From assembly GCA_026003075.1 (NCBI GenBank), contig BPGO01000007.1:62001-126000 (forward strand): 64,000 nucleotides of DNA. The letters run 5' to 3'. Shown here in pieces: positions 15,980 through 23,783 of the stretch (within the stretch, counting starts at the first letter, position 1; the number at the start of each line of letters is the position of its first letter). Under the pieces are notes generated by a model. The model was not told the DNA's origin. It searched no databases and saw only the letters and a program-made list of their open reading frames with translations. A program made the position numbers and the translations under genes. The stretch is from Fimbriimonadales bacterium. Its GTDB lineage: Bacteria > Armatimonadota > Fimbriimonadia > Fimbriimonadales > GBS-DC.

Positions 15980-16378
15980 ATGCTCACAGTGACCCGTGCT
16001 GCGGTGAAGCGCAAGCTCCGTTTGACGACCAACGAGTACGATTCCGAAATCGACGCGCTGATTGACGAGATGGTGCCTGCCCTGCGCTACGCGATTGACC
16101 CCGAATATCTGAACACGAGCGACGCGGATTTGCTGGCGACTTTGAATCTGGGTGCGCTGGAGGTGGTTGCCGGCGAGATGAGCGCGACGCTCTATCGGGA
16201 GTTGGGTGCGTGGATGGGGTTTCGGCTGGGCTGGCTGCAGGTTGACCCACCCGCGCTGCGAAACCCCCGCGACCCGACGGGGCTGAAGGCGCAAGGCTAT
16301 GCTCGGCTCAAGCCGTTTCTGAAGCGCGACGCGCAGTTGCTGTATCTCTATCGCGAGCGTGAGGAGGGAGCGGAGTGA
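15980..16378 (+). CDS. Phage head-tail connector-like protein
   Basis: A 132-residue, mainly helical protein. The N-terminus (LTVTRAAVKRKLRLTTNEYD, then SEIDALIDEMVPALRYAID) resembles the gp6-like head-tail connector or Mu gp36-like start, in which a short 'VTRAxVKxxLRL..' segment precedes an acidic helix. This is tentative. Shine-Dalgarno AAGGAGG at 15968-15974 precedes ATG 15980. Its stop overlaps the start of the next gene (GTGA at 16375-16378), which indicates translational coupling. Confidence 0.55.
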   Translation: MLTVTRAAVKRKLRLTTNEYDSEIDALIDEMVPALRYAIDPEYLNTSDADLLATLNLGALEVVAGEMSATLYRELGAWMGFRLGWLQVDPPALRNPRDPTGLKAQGYARLKPFLKRDAQLLYLYREREEGAE

Positions 16379-16680
16379 TTGCGCGTGTCTCGCTAAACTA
16401 TTGGTTGCGTCGCTATGGGGAGTCGTTTCAAGTGGGGGCGCAGAGTTATCGGGGCCTCTTTTTTCAGCCGCCTGGGGGGCTACTGCGCTGGTTTTTCACG
16501 CAGACGGAGCTGGACGCTTTACCGCGTCCGCTCTGGGCTGCGGCGGTCGCCGATAATGTGAACCTGCCCCAAAACACAACGCTCCTGTGGCGGGGTGCAA
16601 CCTATCGCGTCGTGCGCACGGTGGAGTTCCGCTTGAACGACGCGCCTGTGTATCGCCTGATGGTACTCCAGCCCGTGTAA
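16375..16680 (+). CDS. Phage tail-completion or joining-like small protein
   Basis: A 101-residue beta-rich protein starting with GTG 16375 that overlaps the previous stop by three bases, with GAGGAGGGAG just before. It contains YGESFQVGAQSYRGLFFQP and a closing LLWRGATYRVVRTVEFRLND, a pattern reminiscent of phage head-tail joining or minor tail proteins ('shape of the question: value, field needed' beta sandwich). Tentative. It is the last gene of the cassette; a TATAAT for the CPBP gene follows within 10 bases. Confidence 0.5.
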   Translation: MIARVSLNYWLRRYGESFQVGAQSYRGLFFQPPGGLLRWFFTQTELDALPRPLWAAAVADNVNLPQNTTLLWRGATYRVVRTVEFRLNDAPVYRLMVLQPV

Positions 16681-16738
16681 TCCGCTGGTATAATATCCGC
16701 GCAGGGACGCGATTGCGTAGGCTCAGAGGGACACGGCG

Positions 16739-17422
16739 TTGACAGCGCAGCACAAACGCGCGGAGTGGGAGGTCGTGATTTTAGGAACGCTGGTGGTGGC
16801 GTTCCTGTTTGCGTACTACTTGCAGCCCTACACGGTGGATTCGCTGCGCTGGCTGGGTATCCAGCGTGATCACGCCGCGCTCCGCGACTGGAACGAGTAT
16901 ATCCTTGTCAGCTCGCTGGGGCTGTTGTGGCTTCCGATTCTGACACTGGCATTTTTTGGCAAGGGGGAGCTGAGCCAGTACGGGTTGGCGCGTGGGGAGG
17001 GCAAGCTCGGTGCGCTCTACGCGCTGCTGATGTACTTGGCGATGCTCCCCCTAATCTTCTATGTGGCGCAGCGCCCCGATTTTCAGCAGTACTATCCCCT
17101 CGACAAGCGCGTATTGACCGACCCGGTGTACGCTGTCTACTTTCAGCTGGCATACGGATACTACCTGTTCTGCTGGGAGTTTTTCTTTCGGGGGTTTTTG
17201 ACCTTCGGGCTGTATCGCTGGATGGGGTGGTGGGGGATTGGACTGCAGGCGGTTGCGTTTGCACTGTTGCATTACGGCAAGCCCGTGCCTGAGGTGATTG
17301 GCTCCTTTTTCGCGGCGATTATTCTCAGCTGGGTCGCGCTGCGTGTGAAGTCGTTTTTGCCGTGCTTCTGGGCGCACTGGGCGGTGCATATGACGCTTGA
17401 GGCGCTGATGATTTTGCGATAG
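16739..17422 (+). CDS. CPBP-family intramembrane protease-like protein
   Basis: CPBP (CAAX prenyl protease and bacteriocin-processing) proteins are multi-pass membrane glutamate proteases. The 227-residue product has about six to seven hydrophobic segments. Motif 1 is seen as Trp146-Glu147-x3-Arg151, so the usual first Glu of the Glu-Glu pair is replaced by Trp; motif 2 is FALLH (F-x3-H) near residue 180; motif 3 is WAHWAVH near residue 215. TTG 16739 is the only reasonable start, with GAGGG upstream; TATAAT is at 16689-16694. With one catalytic Glu left, activity is uncertain. Substrate unknown. Confidence 0.72.
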   Translation: MTAQHKRAEWEVVILGTLVVAFLFAYYLQPYTVDSLRWLGIQRDHAALRDWNEYILVSSLGLLWLPILTLAFFGKGELSQYGLARGEGKLGALYALLMYLAMLPLIFYVAQRPDFQQYYPLDKRVLTDPVYAVYFQLAYGYYLFCWEFFFRGFLTFGLYRWMGWWGIGLQAVAFALLHYGKPVPEVIGSFFAAIILSWVALRVKSFLPCFWAHWAVHMTLEALMILR

Positions 17423-17433
17423 TCAGGTACAAT
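17423..17433 (+). promoter_or_regulatory. TCAGGTACAAT promoter element, leaderless type
   Basis: The 11-mer ends 6 bases before ATG 17440, the distance expected when transcription begins at the start codon itself. Same 11-mer as at 11391, 49907 and 58231. Confidence 0.55.
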
Positions 17434-17439
17434 CCCCCT

Positions 17440-18207
17440 ATGCGAGGTGGACGCATGCGACAAGACATCTGCTGGTGGTGTTTTCAAGGGCGCCTGGAGC
17501 CGAAACGCCTGATCGCTGAAGCGAAACGGATTGGCTATGAGGGCTTTGAACTGGTGCCGGAACCGATGTGGGATCTGGTGAAAGAGGCGGGGCTGAAAAT
17601 CGTAACGCACGGCGGACACGGCACGATTGAGAACGGCATGAACGACCCGCGCAACCACAGCCGCATCGAGGACGAGCTGAAAGCGACGATCGACAAGGCG
17701 GTGAAATACGAGATTCCAATCCTCATCTGTTTTTCGGGCAATCGTCGCGGGCGTTCGGATGAGGAGGGTATCGAAAACACCGTCGCGTGCCTCAAACGGG
17801 TTGCCCCGTATGCCGAGCAGAAAGGCGTGACTCTGGCACTGGAGATACTCAACAGCAAGGTCGATCACCGCGACTATCAGTTCGATAAGATGAGTTGGGG
17901 CGTGCGCGTGGTGGAGTTGGTCAACTCGCCGCGCGTGAAGATTCTGTACGACATTTATCACGCGCAGATTATGGAGGGCGATATTATCCGCACGATTCGC
18001 GCCCACCACGACAAAATTGCTCACTATCACACCGCGGGCAACCCCGGACGCAACGAGATCGACGATACGCAGGAGCTTTATTACCCAGCAATTATGAGAG
18101 CCATTAAAGAGACGGGCTACACAGGCTGGGTGGGTCAAGAGTTTGTACCCAAGGGCGATCCGATTGCGGCGCTGCGCGAGGCGTTTGAACGGTGTCGCGT
18201 GGGTTAA
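17440..18207 (+). CDS. Sugar phosphate isomerase/epimerase, hydroxypyruvate isomerase-like
   Basis: A TIM-barrel (AP endonuclease 2 fold) metal-dependent isomerase of 255 residues. Expected metal and catalytic residues are visible: Glu in LALEILNS, Asp and His in LYDIYHAQIMEGD, His in HYHTAGNPGRNEID, and Glu in WVGQEFVP. The IMEGD and GNPGRNE motifs are those of hydroxypyruvate isomerase-like proteins. ATG 17440 follows the -10-like box by 6 bases; ATG 17455 (MRQDICWW) is an alternative. The physiological sugar is not known. Confidence 0.85.
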   Translation: MRGGRMRQDICWWCFQGRLEPKRLIAEAKRIGYEGFELVPEPMWDLVKEAGLKIVTHGGHGTIENGMNDPRNHSRIEDELKATIDKAVKYEIPILICFSGNRRGRSDEEGIENTVACLKRVAPYAEQKGVTLALEILNSKVDHRDYQFDKMSWGVRVVELVNSPRVKILYDIYHAQIMEGDIIRTIRAHHDKIAHYHTAGNPGRNEIDDTQELYYPAIMRAIKETGYTGWVGQEFVPKGDPIAALREAFERCRVG

Positions 18208-18210
18208 TGG

Positions 18211-18216
18211 TATAAT
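18211..18216 (+). promoter_or_regulatory. TATAAT box, leaderless type, before metal ATPase
   Basis: A perfect TATAAT ends 6 bases before ATG 18223, which suggests a leaderless mRNA. No Shine-Dalgarno is present. Confidence 0.55.
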
Positions 18217-18222
18217 CCCCGT

Positions 18223-20124
18223 ATGGCACAGTCGTGCGCGTGCGGCAGCGATTGCGCTCGGTCTCGTCGCGAGAACGGGCGAATCGGGGTAGGTCTTGCG
18301 CTTGCGCTGGGCGCCGAGGTCGCCGAGTGGGCAGGGCTTGCAGAAGTGGCGCCTGCGGTGCTGGCAGCGCTGGCGATTGCTCTCGCAGGGCGTGAGGTGC
18401 TTTGGCATGGGCTGCGCGCACTGGTGCAACTGCGCCCGAATATCTATCTCCTGATGACGCTTGCGGGGGCGGGCGCACTCGCGCTGGGCAAATGGAGCGA
18501 GGCGGCGGTCGTGTTGACGCTCTACGCCTTGGCGGAACTGCTGGAGCAACGCGCCGCGGAACGCTCGGAACGGAGCCTGCGCGCCGCGCTGGAACTCGCG
18601 CCGAGCGAGGCGATGGCGCAGAACCCCGACGGCACATGGCAACCGACACCCGTCGCGAAGGTGCATGTCGGACAACGCATCCGAGTCAAACCGGGAGAGC
18701 GAATCCCGTTGGATGGGACGGTGGTGGCGGGCGCGTCGGCGGTCGATGAGTCCCCGATTACTGGGGAGAGCGTTCCGGTTGAAAAGTCCCTTGGCGACAC
18801 GGTGTATGCGGGGTCGCTCAACTTGCACGGCTCGCTGGAGGTGGAGGTCGCTGCCCCTGCCGATGAGACGCTGGTGGCGCATATCGCGCGTACGGTGGCG
18901 CAGGCACAGGCGCGTCGGGCGCGGGTAGACCGTTTTATCGATCGGTTCGCGCGGGTCTACACGCCTCTGATGCTCGGGTTGGCGACAGGGGTGGCGGTGG
19001 CGCCGCCGTTGCTTCTGGGCGCGTCGTTTGCAGAGTGGCTCTATCGCGGGCTGGTGTTTCTGGTGCTGGGGTGCCCGTGCGCTCTGGTGCTTAGCACGCC
19101 CGTCACCTTGCTGAGTGCCCTCTCAGGCTTGGCACGGCGCGGTGCGGTGGTCAAGGGGTCCGTCGTACTGGAGCAGGCGGCGACCCTACGCGCCTTCGCG
19201 TTCGACAAAACGGGCACCCTCACCTACGGCATGCAGCAGGTGGAGGACGCCCGCAGTATGGACAGGCAACCCCTCAAGACCCACCTTGAGGTCGCGCTCA
19301 GCCTCGCGATGCACTCCGAGCATCCGATTGCGGCGGCGATACGCGACTACTGCGTGCAGCATGGGGCGACTGCGCGCCCGTTGGAATCGTTTGAAGCGGC
19401 GCCCGGGTTGGGCATCATGGGCGTGATGGATGGCAAAACTTTTCGCATGGGCAACCACCGTTTTGTGGAGCAGCACAATGCCTGTTCCAAGTCGTTGGAA
19501 TCGCTACTGGAGCAACTGGAGGCCCAGGGTCTCACGACGGTGGTGCTGTTTGACTACCAGCCGCGCGCTGTGTTTGCCCTGCGCGACCAGCTTCGCCCCG
19601 ACGCGCCGCAAGCGATTGCGCAGTTGCATGCGTTGGGGCTGCATACTGTGATGCTGACGGGGGACACCCAAGCCACTGCCGATGCCATCGCGCAGCGCGC
19701 CGGGGTGCGGGAACGCTACGCCGAGCGGTTGCCCCACGAAAAAGCGCAGGCGATTGAAGCGTTGCGCGTGCGATTCGGTCCGGTCGGTATGGCAGGGGAC
19801 GGCATCAACGATGCGCCGGCGCTGGCGACCGCCCAGGTAGGGGTCAGTTTTGCGGAGCGCAGCGCGGACTTAGCCATCGAGGCGGCGGATGTCGCGCTGA
19901 TGCGCCACGATTTGACGCTCATCCCCACCCTGATACGCACAGCGCGCCGCGCGATGGGGATTATCAAGCAAAACATCAGCCTCGTACTCACGGTGCGTGC
20001 GGGGTTTATCGCGCTCGCCATCGCGGGGCAGACAACGCTCTGGATGGCGATTCTGGCAGATATGGGGTTGACCCTGCTGGTCATCGCGAACGGTTGGCGA
20101 GCAGGGCGAGTCGCACGATTTTAG
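18223..20124 (+). CDS. Heavy-metal translocating P1B-type ATPase (Zn/Cd/Co type)
   Basis: A 633-residue metal-exporting ATPase. Seen: a short cysteine-rich N-terminus (CACGSDC) instead of a full HMA domain, the actuator motif in SPITGESVPVEK, the membrane CPC motif at residues 284-286 that defines metal-transporting P1B pumps, the phosphorylated Asp328 in DKTGTLT, the SEHPIAAAI motif of the nucleotide-binding domain, and GDGINDAPAL. The CPC plus Cys-rich start fits Zn/Cd/Pb (ZntA/CadA) better than Cu pumps, but metal choice is inference. It converges with galT, with stops overlapping by four bases. Confidence 0.93.
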   Translation: MAQSCACGSDCARSRRENGRIGVGLALALGAEVAEWAGLAEVAPAVLAALAIALAGREVLWHGLRALVQLRPNIYLLMTLAGAGALALGKWSEAAVVLTLYALAELLEQRAAERSERSLRAALELAPSEAMAQNPDGTWQPTPVAKVHVGQRIRVKPGERIPLDGTVVAGASAVDESPITGESVPVEKSLGDTVYAGSLNLHGSLEVEVAAPADETLVAHIARTVAQAQARRARVDRFIDRFARVYTPLMLGLATGVAVAPPLLLGASFAEWLYRGLVFLVLGCPCALVLSTPVTLLSALSGLARRGAVVKGSVVLEQAATLRAFAFDKTGTLTYGMQQVEDARSMDRQPLKTHLEVALSLAMHSEHPIAAAIRDYCVQHGATARPLESFEAAPGLGIMGVMDGKTFRMGNHRFVEQHNACSKSLESLLEQLEAQGLTTVVLFDYQPRAVFALRDQLRPDAPQAIAQLHALGLHTVMLTGDTQATADAIAQRAGVRERYAERLPHEKAQAIEALRVRFGPVGMAGDGINDAPALATAQVGVSFAERSADLAIEAADVALMRHDLTLIPTLIRTARRAMGIIKQNISLVLTVRAGFIALAIAGQTTLWMAILADMGLTLLVIANGWRAGRVARF

Positions 20125-21095
20125 ACATCGACCGCTCTCAGGGCTTTCGCCGTCTCTTCAGGTAGGGTGTCGTTGATAAACACGCCTGCGCCCGACTCCG
20201 AGCCTGCAAGATACTTGAGTTTGTCGCGCGTGCGATAGGGTGGGTAGAACTCAATATGGAACTGCCAGTAGGAATGTTCTGCGCCGTCGGTGGGGCGCGG
20301 GTGCTGCGCCATGATGTACGGGAGTGAGAACCCCCAGAGCGCGTCGTAGCGGCGCACGGTGTCTTTCAAAATCCGCGCCAGCCCCGTGATTTCGGCGTCG
20401 GTCAGGTCCAGCAGGTCGCGTCGCGGTTGTTCGGGAACTAAGTAGACCTCATACGGATAGCGGGCGAAAAACGGCACGAAGGCGACCCAGCCCTCGATGT
20501 GCTGTACAATCCGCCTACCGTCTTTCAGTTCGTACTGCGTAATCTCTTGGAGCAAGTTGCCGCCTGTCGCCTCGTAGTGGCGTCGCATTGCGTCCTGCTC
20601 ACGCTCCAGCTTGGGTGGGATAAACGGATAGGCGTAAATTTGTCCGTGGGGGTGGCTGAGCGTCACGCCGATTTCACGCCCCTTGTTCTCGAAGATAAAG
20701 ACATACTGCACTTCGGGGCGTGCGCCGAGCTCTTCGTAGCGCTCGCGCCACACATAGAGGAGCTGTTCGATGCGTTCAACGGGCAGGTCCGCGAGCGTGG
20801 CGTGATGGTCGGGGGTGTACAGCACCACTTCGCACACGCCGTGCGAGGGCAACACGGGCGAGAAAGGCGTGTCGAGCGCGACCGCGGGCGCAGGCGGCTC
20901 GCGTACTAACGAAGGGAAACGGTTCTCGAACACCACAATCTCGTAGGTCGGTTCGGGAACTTCGGTCGGGACGCCGCCGGGCAGGGTCGGGCAGAGCGGG
21001 CAGTATTCTGGCGGTGGGTGAAAAGTGCGCTCTTGACGGTGCGTCGCCGTGATGACCCACTCTTGCAGTAGCGGATGCCAGCGCAGTTCCGACAT
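20121..21095 (-). CDS. galT: Galactose-1-phosphate uridylyltransferase
   Basis: GalT exchanges UMP between UDP-glucose and galactose-1-phosphate in the Leloir pathway. The 324-residue product contains zinc-site cysteines in YCPLCP, the ENRFPSL motif, the catalytic HPHGQ (SHPHGQIYAYPF) whose first His receives UMP, and a C-terminal HSYWQFHIEFYPP segment. Length is near the family's usual 330-350. No other Leloir gene adjoins. Start ATG 21095 has no strong Shine-Dalgarno; a TATCCT box 9 bases before it suggests a short leader. Confidence 0.94.
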   Translation of the reverse strand: MSELRWHPLLQEWVITATHRQERTFHPPPEYCPLCPTLPGGVPTEVPEPTYEIVVFENRFPSLVREPPAPAVALDTPFSPVLPSHGVCEVVLYTPDHHATLADLPVERIEQLLYVWRERYEELGARPEVQYVFIFENKGREIGVTLSHPHGQIYAYPFIPPKLEREQDAMRRHYEATGGNLLQEITQYELKDGRRIVQHIEGWVAFVPFFARYPYEVYLVPEQPRRDLLDLTDAEITGLARILKDTVRRYDALWGFSLPYIMAQHPRPTDGAEHSYWQFHIEFYPPYRTRDKLKYLAGSESGAGVFINDTLPEETAKALRAVDV

Positions 21096-21120
21096 GGCGT
21101 ACAGAGGATACCCTGCTGAA

Positions 21121-21172
21121 GGGGTTCCTCGCCGGCGCTTTATCGATCACTCCGCGCGAAACGAGGAACCCC
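21121..21172 (-). terminator. Inverted repeat after the fadN-like gene
   Basis: GGGGTTCCTCG at 21121-21131 pairs perfectly with CGAGGAACCCC at 21162-21172 across a 30-base loop, 36 bases past the minus-strand stop. No T-run follows. Confidence 0.45.
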
Positions 21173-21207
21173 GTCGCCAATCGTGCCTGCGGGATCGAAA
21201 CGCCCCC

Positions 21208-23550
21208 TTAGTTCCGCAGGGGCTTGCCCGTCTCCAGCATATGGCGCATGCGATCCCAAGTCTTAGGCTGCTGTGCCAAGTAGCCCACGACCTGAATCTC
21301 CAGGTTGTAGAAGTAGGAGAGGGGCATCTCGGTGGGTTGGCTCAGGTCGCCGCCTGCAAGGACATAGGCAATTTGGGAGGCGACGGTGAAGTCGTGTTCG
21401 GTGATGAAACCACCTCGCTTCAGGTTATGGAGTTCGACGAGCAGTCGGGTCAGCACGGCGTTGCCGTATGCCATCACCTTTGGCTCTTCGGGGGGCGTGT
21501 AGCCCTGCTCGGCAAGGTGCAACACTTCCTGCTTTGCCAGCCACAGGATACGGTCGGGGTTTACCGAGATTTTGTCCACGCCTTTGCGCAGGAAGCCGTA
21601 CTGTTCGCCTTCCAGGGCGCTGGTCGCCACCTTGCCGAAGCCGAGCGTCTCCATCACGCGGCGGATTGCGGGGTATGGGTCGGCGTTCGGGGGCAGGCTG
21701 CTAAGCGCACGATAGAGCATCGTGGAGGTGCCGCCGCCCGCAGGGATAATCCCGACCCCCACTTCGGGCAACCCGATGTAGGTCTCTGCGCTGGCAATCA
21801 CGCGGTCGCAGTGCATCGCCAGCTCGCACCCGCCGCCGAGTGTGTAGCCGAAGGTCGCGGCGACGACGGGCACTTTGGCATAGCGCAGGCGCAAGAGTGA
21901 ATCTTGAAACGCCTTGCCGCCCATTAGCAACTCATCAAAATCGCCCGTGCCGATCATCATCAGAAACAGTTGCAGATTGAAGCCGACAGAGAAATGTTCC
22001 CCAATCCCCGTGACGACCAACCCGACGCCTTCACGCTCGGCACGCTCGGCGCCTTTGTAAAGCATCTCCATCACGCCGGGACCCAGCACATTCATCTTGC
22101 TGTGAATCCCGACGCAGAACACGCCGTCGCCGAGGTCGTACACCGAGGCATCGGCATTGCGCTCCAATTCGGGGCAGTGGCGTGCCATGTTGATGGGCGT
22201 GAGGAACTCTGGGTCAGGGCGATAGGGCGCGACCTGCCCAGCACCGAGCCACACATAAACGGTCGTATCGCCTGTGTCGGCAGTCTCGTAGAACGCGTTG
22301 CGTCCGAAGCGCAGCAGGTTCTGCACGAGTTCGGGAACCTGCATGCCTTCGCGCTCCATGCGTTCGGCGGTCTCGCGCACGCCGAGTGCATCCCAAGTCT
22401 GGAACGGTCCCAACTCACGATTGAAGCCCCACTTGATGGCGTGGTCGATGGCGATGGGGTCGTCGGCGAGGTTGGGGGCGTGCTGTGCGGTGTAGCGCAG
22501 GGTCTCAGCGTGTAATCGCCACAGGAATCGCCCTTCACGGCTATCGTGGTTCACCAAGGCGCGGAGCCGTTCTTCAAGCGGGAGTTTCTCTAATGGCTCC
22601 AAGTGGGGGAACTTCGCCTTCTGGCGCGGGCGATATTCGTAGGTGTTCAAATCCAGCGTTTCGATGCTGCCGTCTTTTTGGCGGCGGTAGAAGCCGGCGC
22701 CGGTCTTCTCGCCCAGCCGACCGTCCGCGAGCATCCGCTGCACGACTTCGGGCAACGCGAAGACACGCTTCTCTTCTTCGGTTTCCAACCGCTCGTGCAG
22801 GTTGCCTGCAACGCTCGCCATCACATCCAGCCCCACGATGTCGGCAAGCCTGAAAGTCGCGCTGCGCGGGTTGCCAATCAGCGGACCCGTGAGCGCGTCC
22901 ACCTCCTCGATGGTCATGCCGAACTCCTGCATCAGCGGGAAGGCGACCATCATCGAGTGCGTGCCGAGTCGGTTCGCGATGAAGCCCGGCGTGTCGCGAG
23001 CAATCACCACGCGCTTGCCCAGCACGCGCTCGGCGAATCGCGCCACGCCCTCCAGAATATCGGGGTCGGTCTCGCGGCGGGGAATAATCTCCAGCAGTTT
23101 CAGATAGCGCGGCGGGTTGAAAAAGTGCGTGCCCAGAAATCGTCGCTTGATGTCCTCGCGGCAATCGTCGCTCATCTCGTGAATCGACAGTCCACTGGTA
23201 TTGGTGGACAGCACGGCGCGGTCGTTCACATAGTCCTGCACGCGCGTCCACAGGTCGCGCTTGATGTCGGGCTTCTCCACAACGGCTTCGATTACCCAGT
23301 CCGCCTCTCTCAGGCGTGGGAAGTCGGTCTCAAAACCGCCAATTTCGATACGGCTTGCCAGTTCGGGCAGGTAAAACGGCGCGGGTTTGAGTTTGCTCAC
23401 GCGCTCCAGCCCCTGCTTTGCCAGCTCTGGCGTCAGGTCTAACAGCAACACTTGCCAGCCGACGTTGGCGAGGTGCGCGGCGATTTGTGCGCCCATCGTG
23501 CCCGCGCCCAGCACGGCGGCTCTGCCTGTGGTGGTGTGTTCATTCAACAT
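21208..23550 (-). CDS. fadN: 3-hydroxyacyl-CoA dehydrogenase / enoyl-CoA hydratase, FadN type
   Basis: A two-function beta-oxidation enzyme of 780 residues with dehydrogenase first and hydratase last, the order found in Bacillus FadN and opposite to E. coli FadB. Seen: the NAD-binding GAGTMGAQIAAHLA at the N-terminus, the dehydrogenase catalytic region NTSGLSIHEMS and GTHFFNPPRYLKLLEI, FIANRLG, and in the last third the crotonase parts FNLQLFLMMIG, GYTLGGGCELAMHCDRV and YIGLPEVGVGIIPAGGG. No thiolase (fadA) or acyl-CoA dehydrogenase is adjacent. AAGGAGGC lies 7 bases before ATG 23550. Confidence 0.9.
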   Translation of the reverse strand: MLNEHTTTGRAAVLGAGTMGAQIAAHLANVGWQVLLLDLTPELAKQGLERVSKLKPAPFYLPELASRIEIGGFETDFPRLREADWVIEAVVEKPDIKRDLWTRVQDYVNDRAVLSTNTSGLSIHEMSDDCREDIKRRFLGTHFFNPPRYLKLLEIIPRRETDPDILEGVARFAERVLGKRVVIARDTPGFIANRLGTHSMMVAFPLMQEFGMTIEEVDALTGPLIGNPRSATFRLADIVGLDVMASVAGNLHERLETEEEKRVFALPEVVQRMLADGRLGEKTGAGFYRRQKDGSIETLDLNTYEYRPRQKAKFPHLEPLEKLPLEERLRALVNHDSREGRFLWRLHAETLRYTAQHAPNLADDPIAIDHAIKWGFNRELGPFQTWDALGVRETAERMEREGMQVPELVQNLLRFGRNAFYETADTGDTTVYVWLGAGQVAPYRPDPEFLTPINMARHCPELERNADASVYDLGDGVFCVGIHSKMNVLGPGVMEMLYKGAERAEREGVGLVVTGIGEHFSVGFNLQLFLMMIGTGDFDELLMGGKAFQDSLLRLRYAKVPVVAATFGYTLGGGCELAMHCDRVIASAETYIGLPEVGVGIIPAGGGTSTMLYRALSSLPPNADPYPAIRRVMETLGFGKVATSALEGEQYGFLRKGVDKISVNPDRILWLAKQEVLHLAEQGYTPPEEPKVMAYGNAVLTRLLVELHNLKRGGFITEHDFTVASQIAYVLAGGDLSQPTEMPLSYFYNLEIQVVGYLAQQPKTWDRMRHMLETGKPLRN

Positions 23551-23616
23551 ATATTTGCCTCCTTAGTACGCACGCGAAATTCGACTCGTTGGTTAAAACT
23601 CCTGCAAGGTGTGGGG

Positions 23617-23622
23617 ATTATA
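23617..23622 (-). promoter_or_regulatory. TATAAT box for the fadN-like gene
   Basis: Read on the minus strand, CAGGTATAAT precedes the gene by about 66 bases. It resembles the TCAGGTAYAAT element seen elsewhere in the window. Confidence 0.45.
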
Positions 23623-23707
23623 CCTGCTGAGCGTGCTGCCTGGGAGGATTTCTGAGATTCCGACAAGTACTTTCTCTCCCCAGAATGCTGGAGCTTCACG
23701 CCCCCCC

Positions 23708-23736
23708 TTGACAAACCCTGAAAAATGTGCTATAAT
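23708..23736 (+). promoter_or_regulatory. Consensus sigma-70 promoter of rhs gene
   Basis: Perfect TTGACA at 23708-23713 and perfect TATAAT at 23731-23736 with the ideal 17-base spacer, the best promoter in the window. A run of seven C (23701-23707) abuts the -35 box. A small hairpin GTCCT/AGGAC follows at 23745-23758 with a T-run after it, a possible attenuator in the 5' leader. Confidence 0.75.
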
Positions 23737-23783
23737 AGGAACGTCCTATGGAGGACAACTTTTTCTGAACGGGAGGTTCAACA

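Noticed and set aside
17272-18882. Minus-strand frame of 536 codons
   Set aside because: It is His/Arg-rich antisense of the isomerase and metal-ATPase genes, which both have firm motifs. GC-rich DNA often leaves such shadow frames open.
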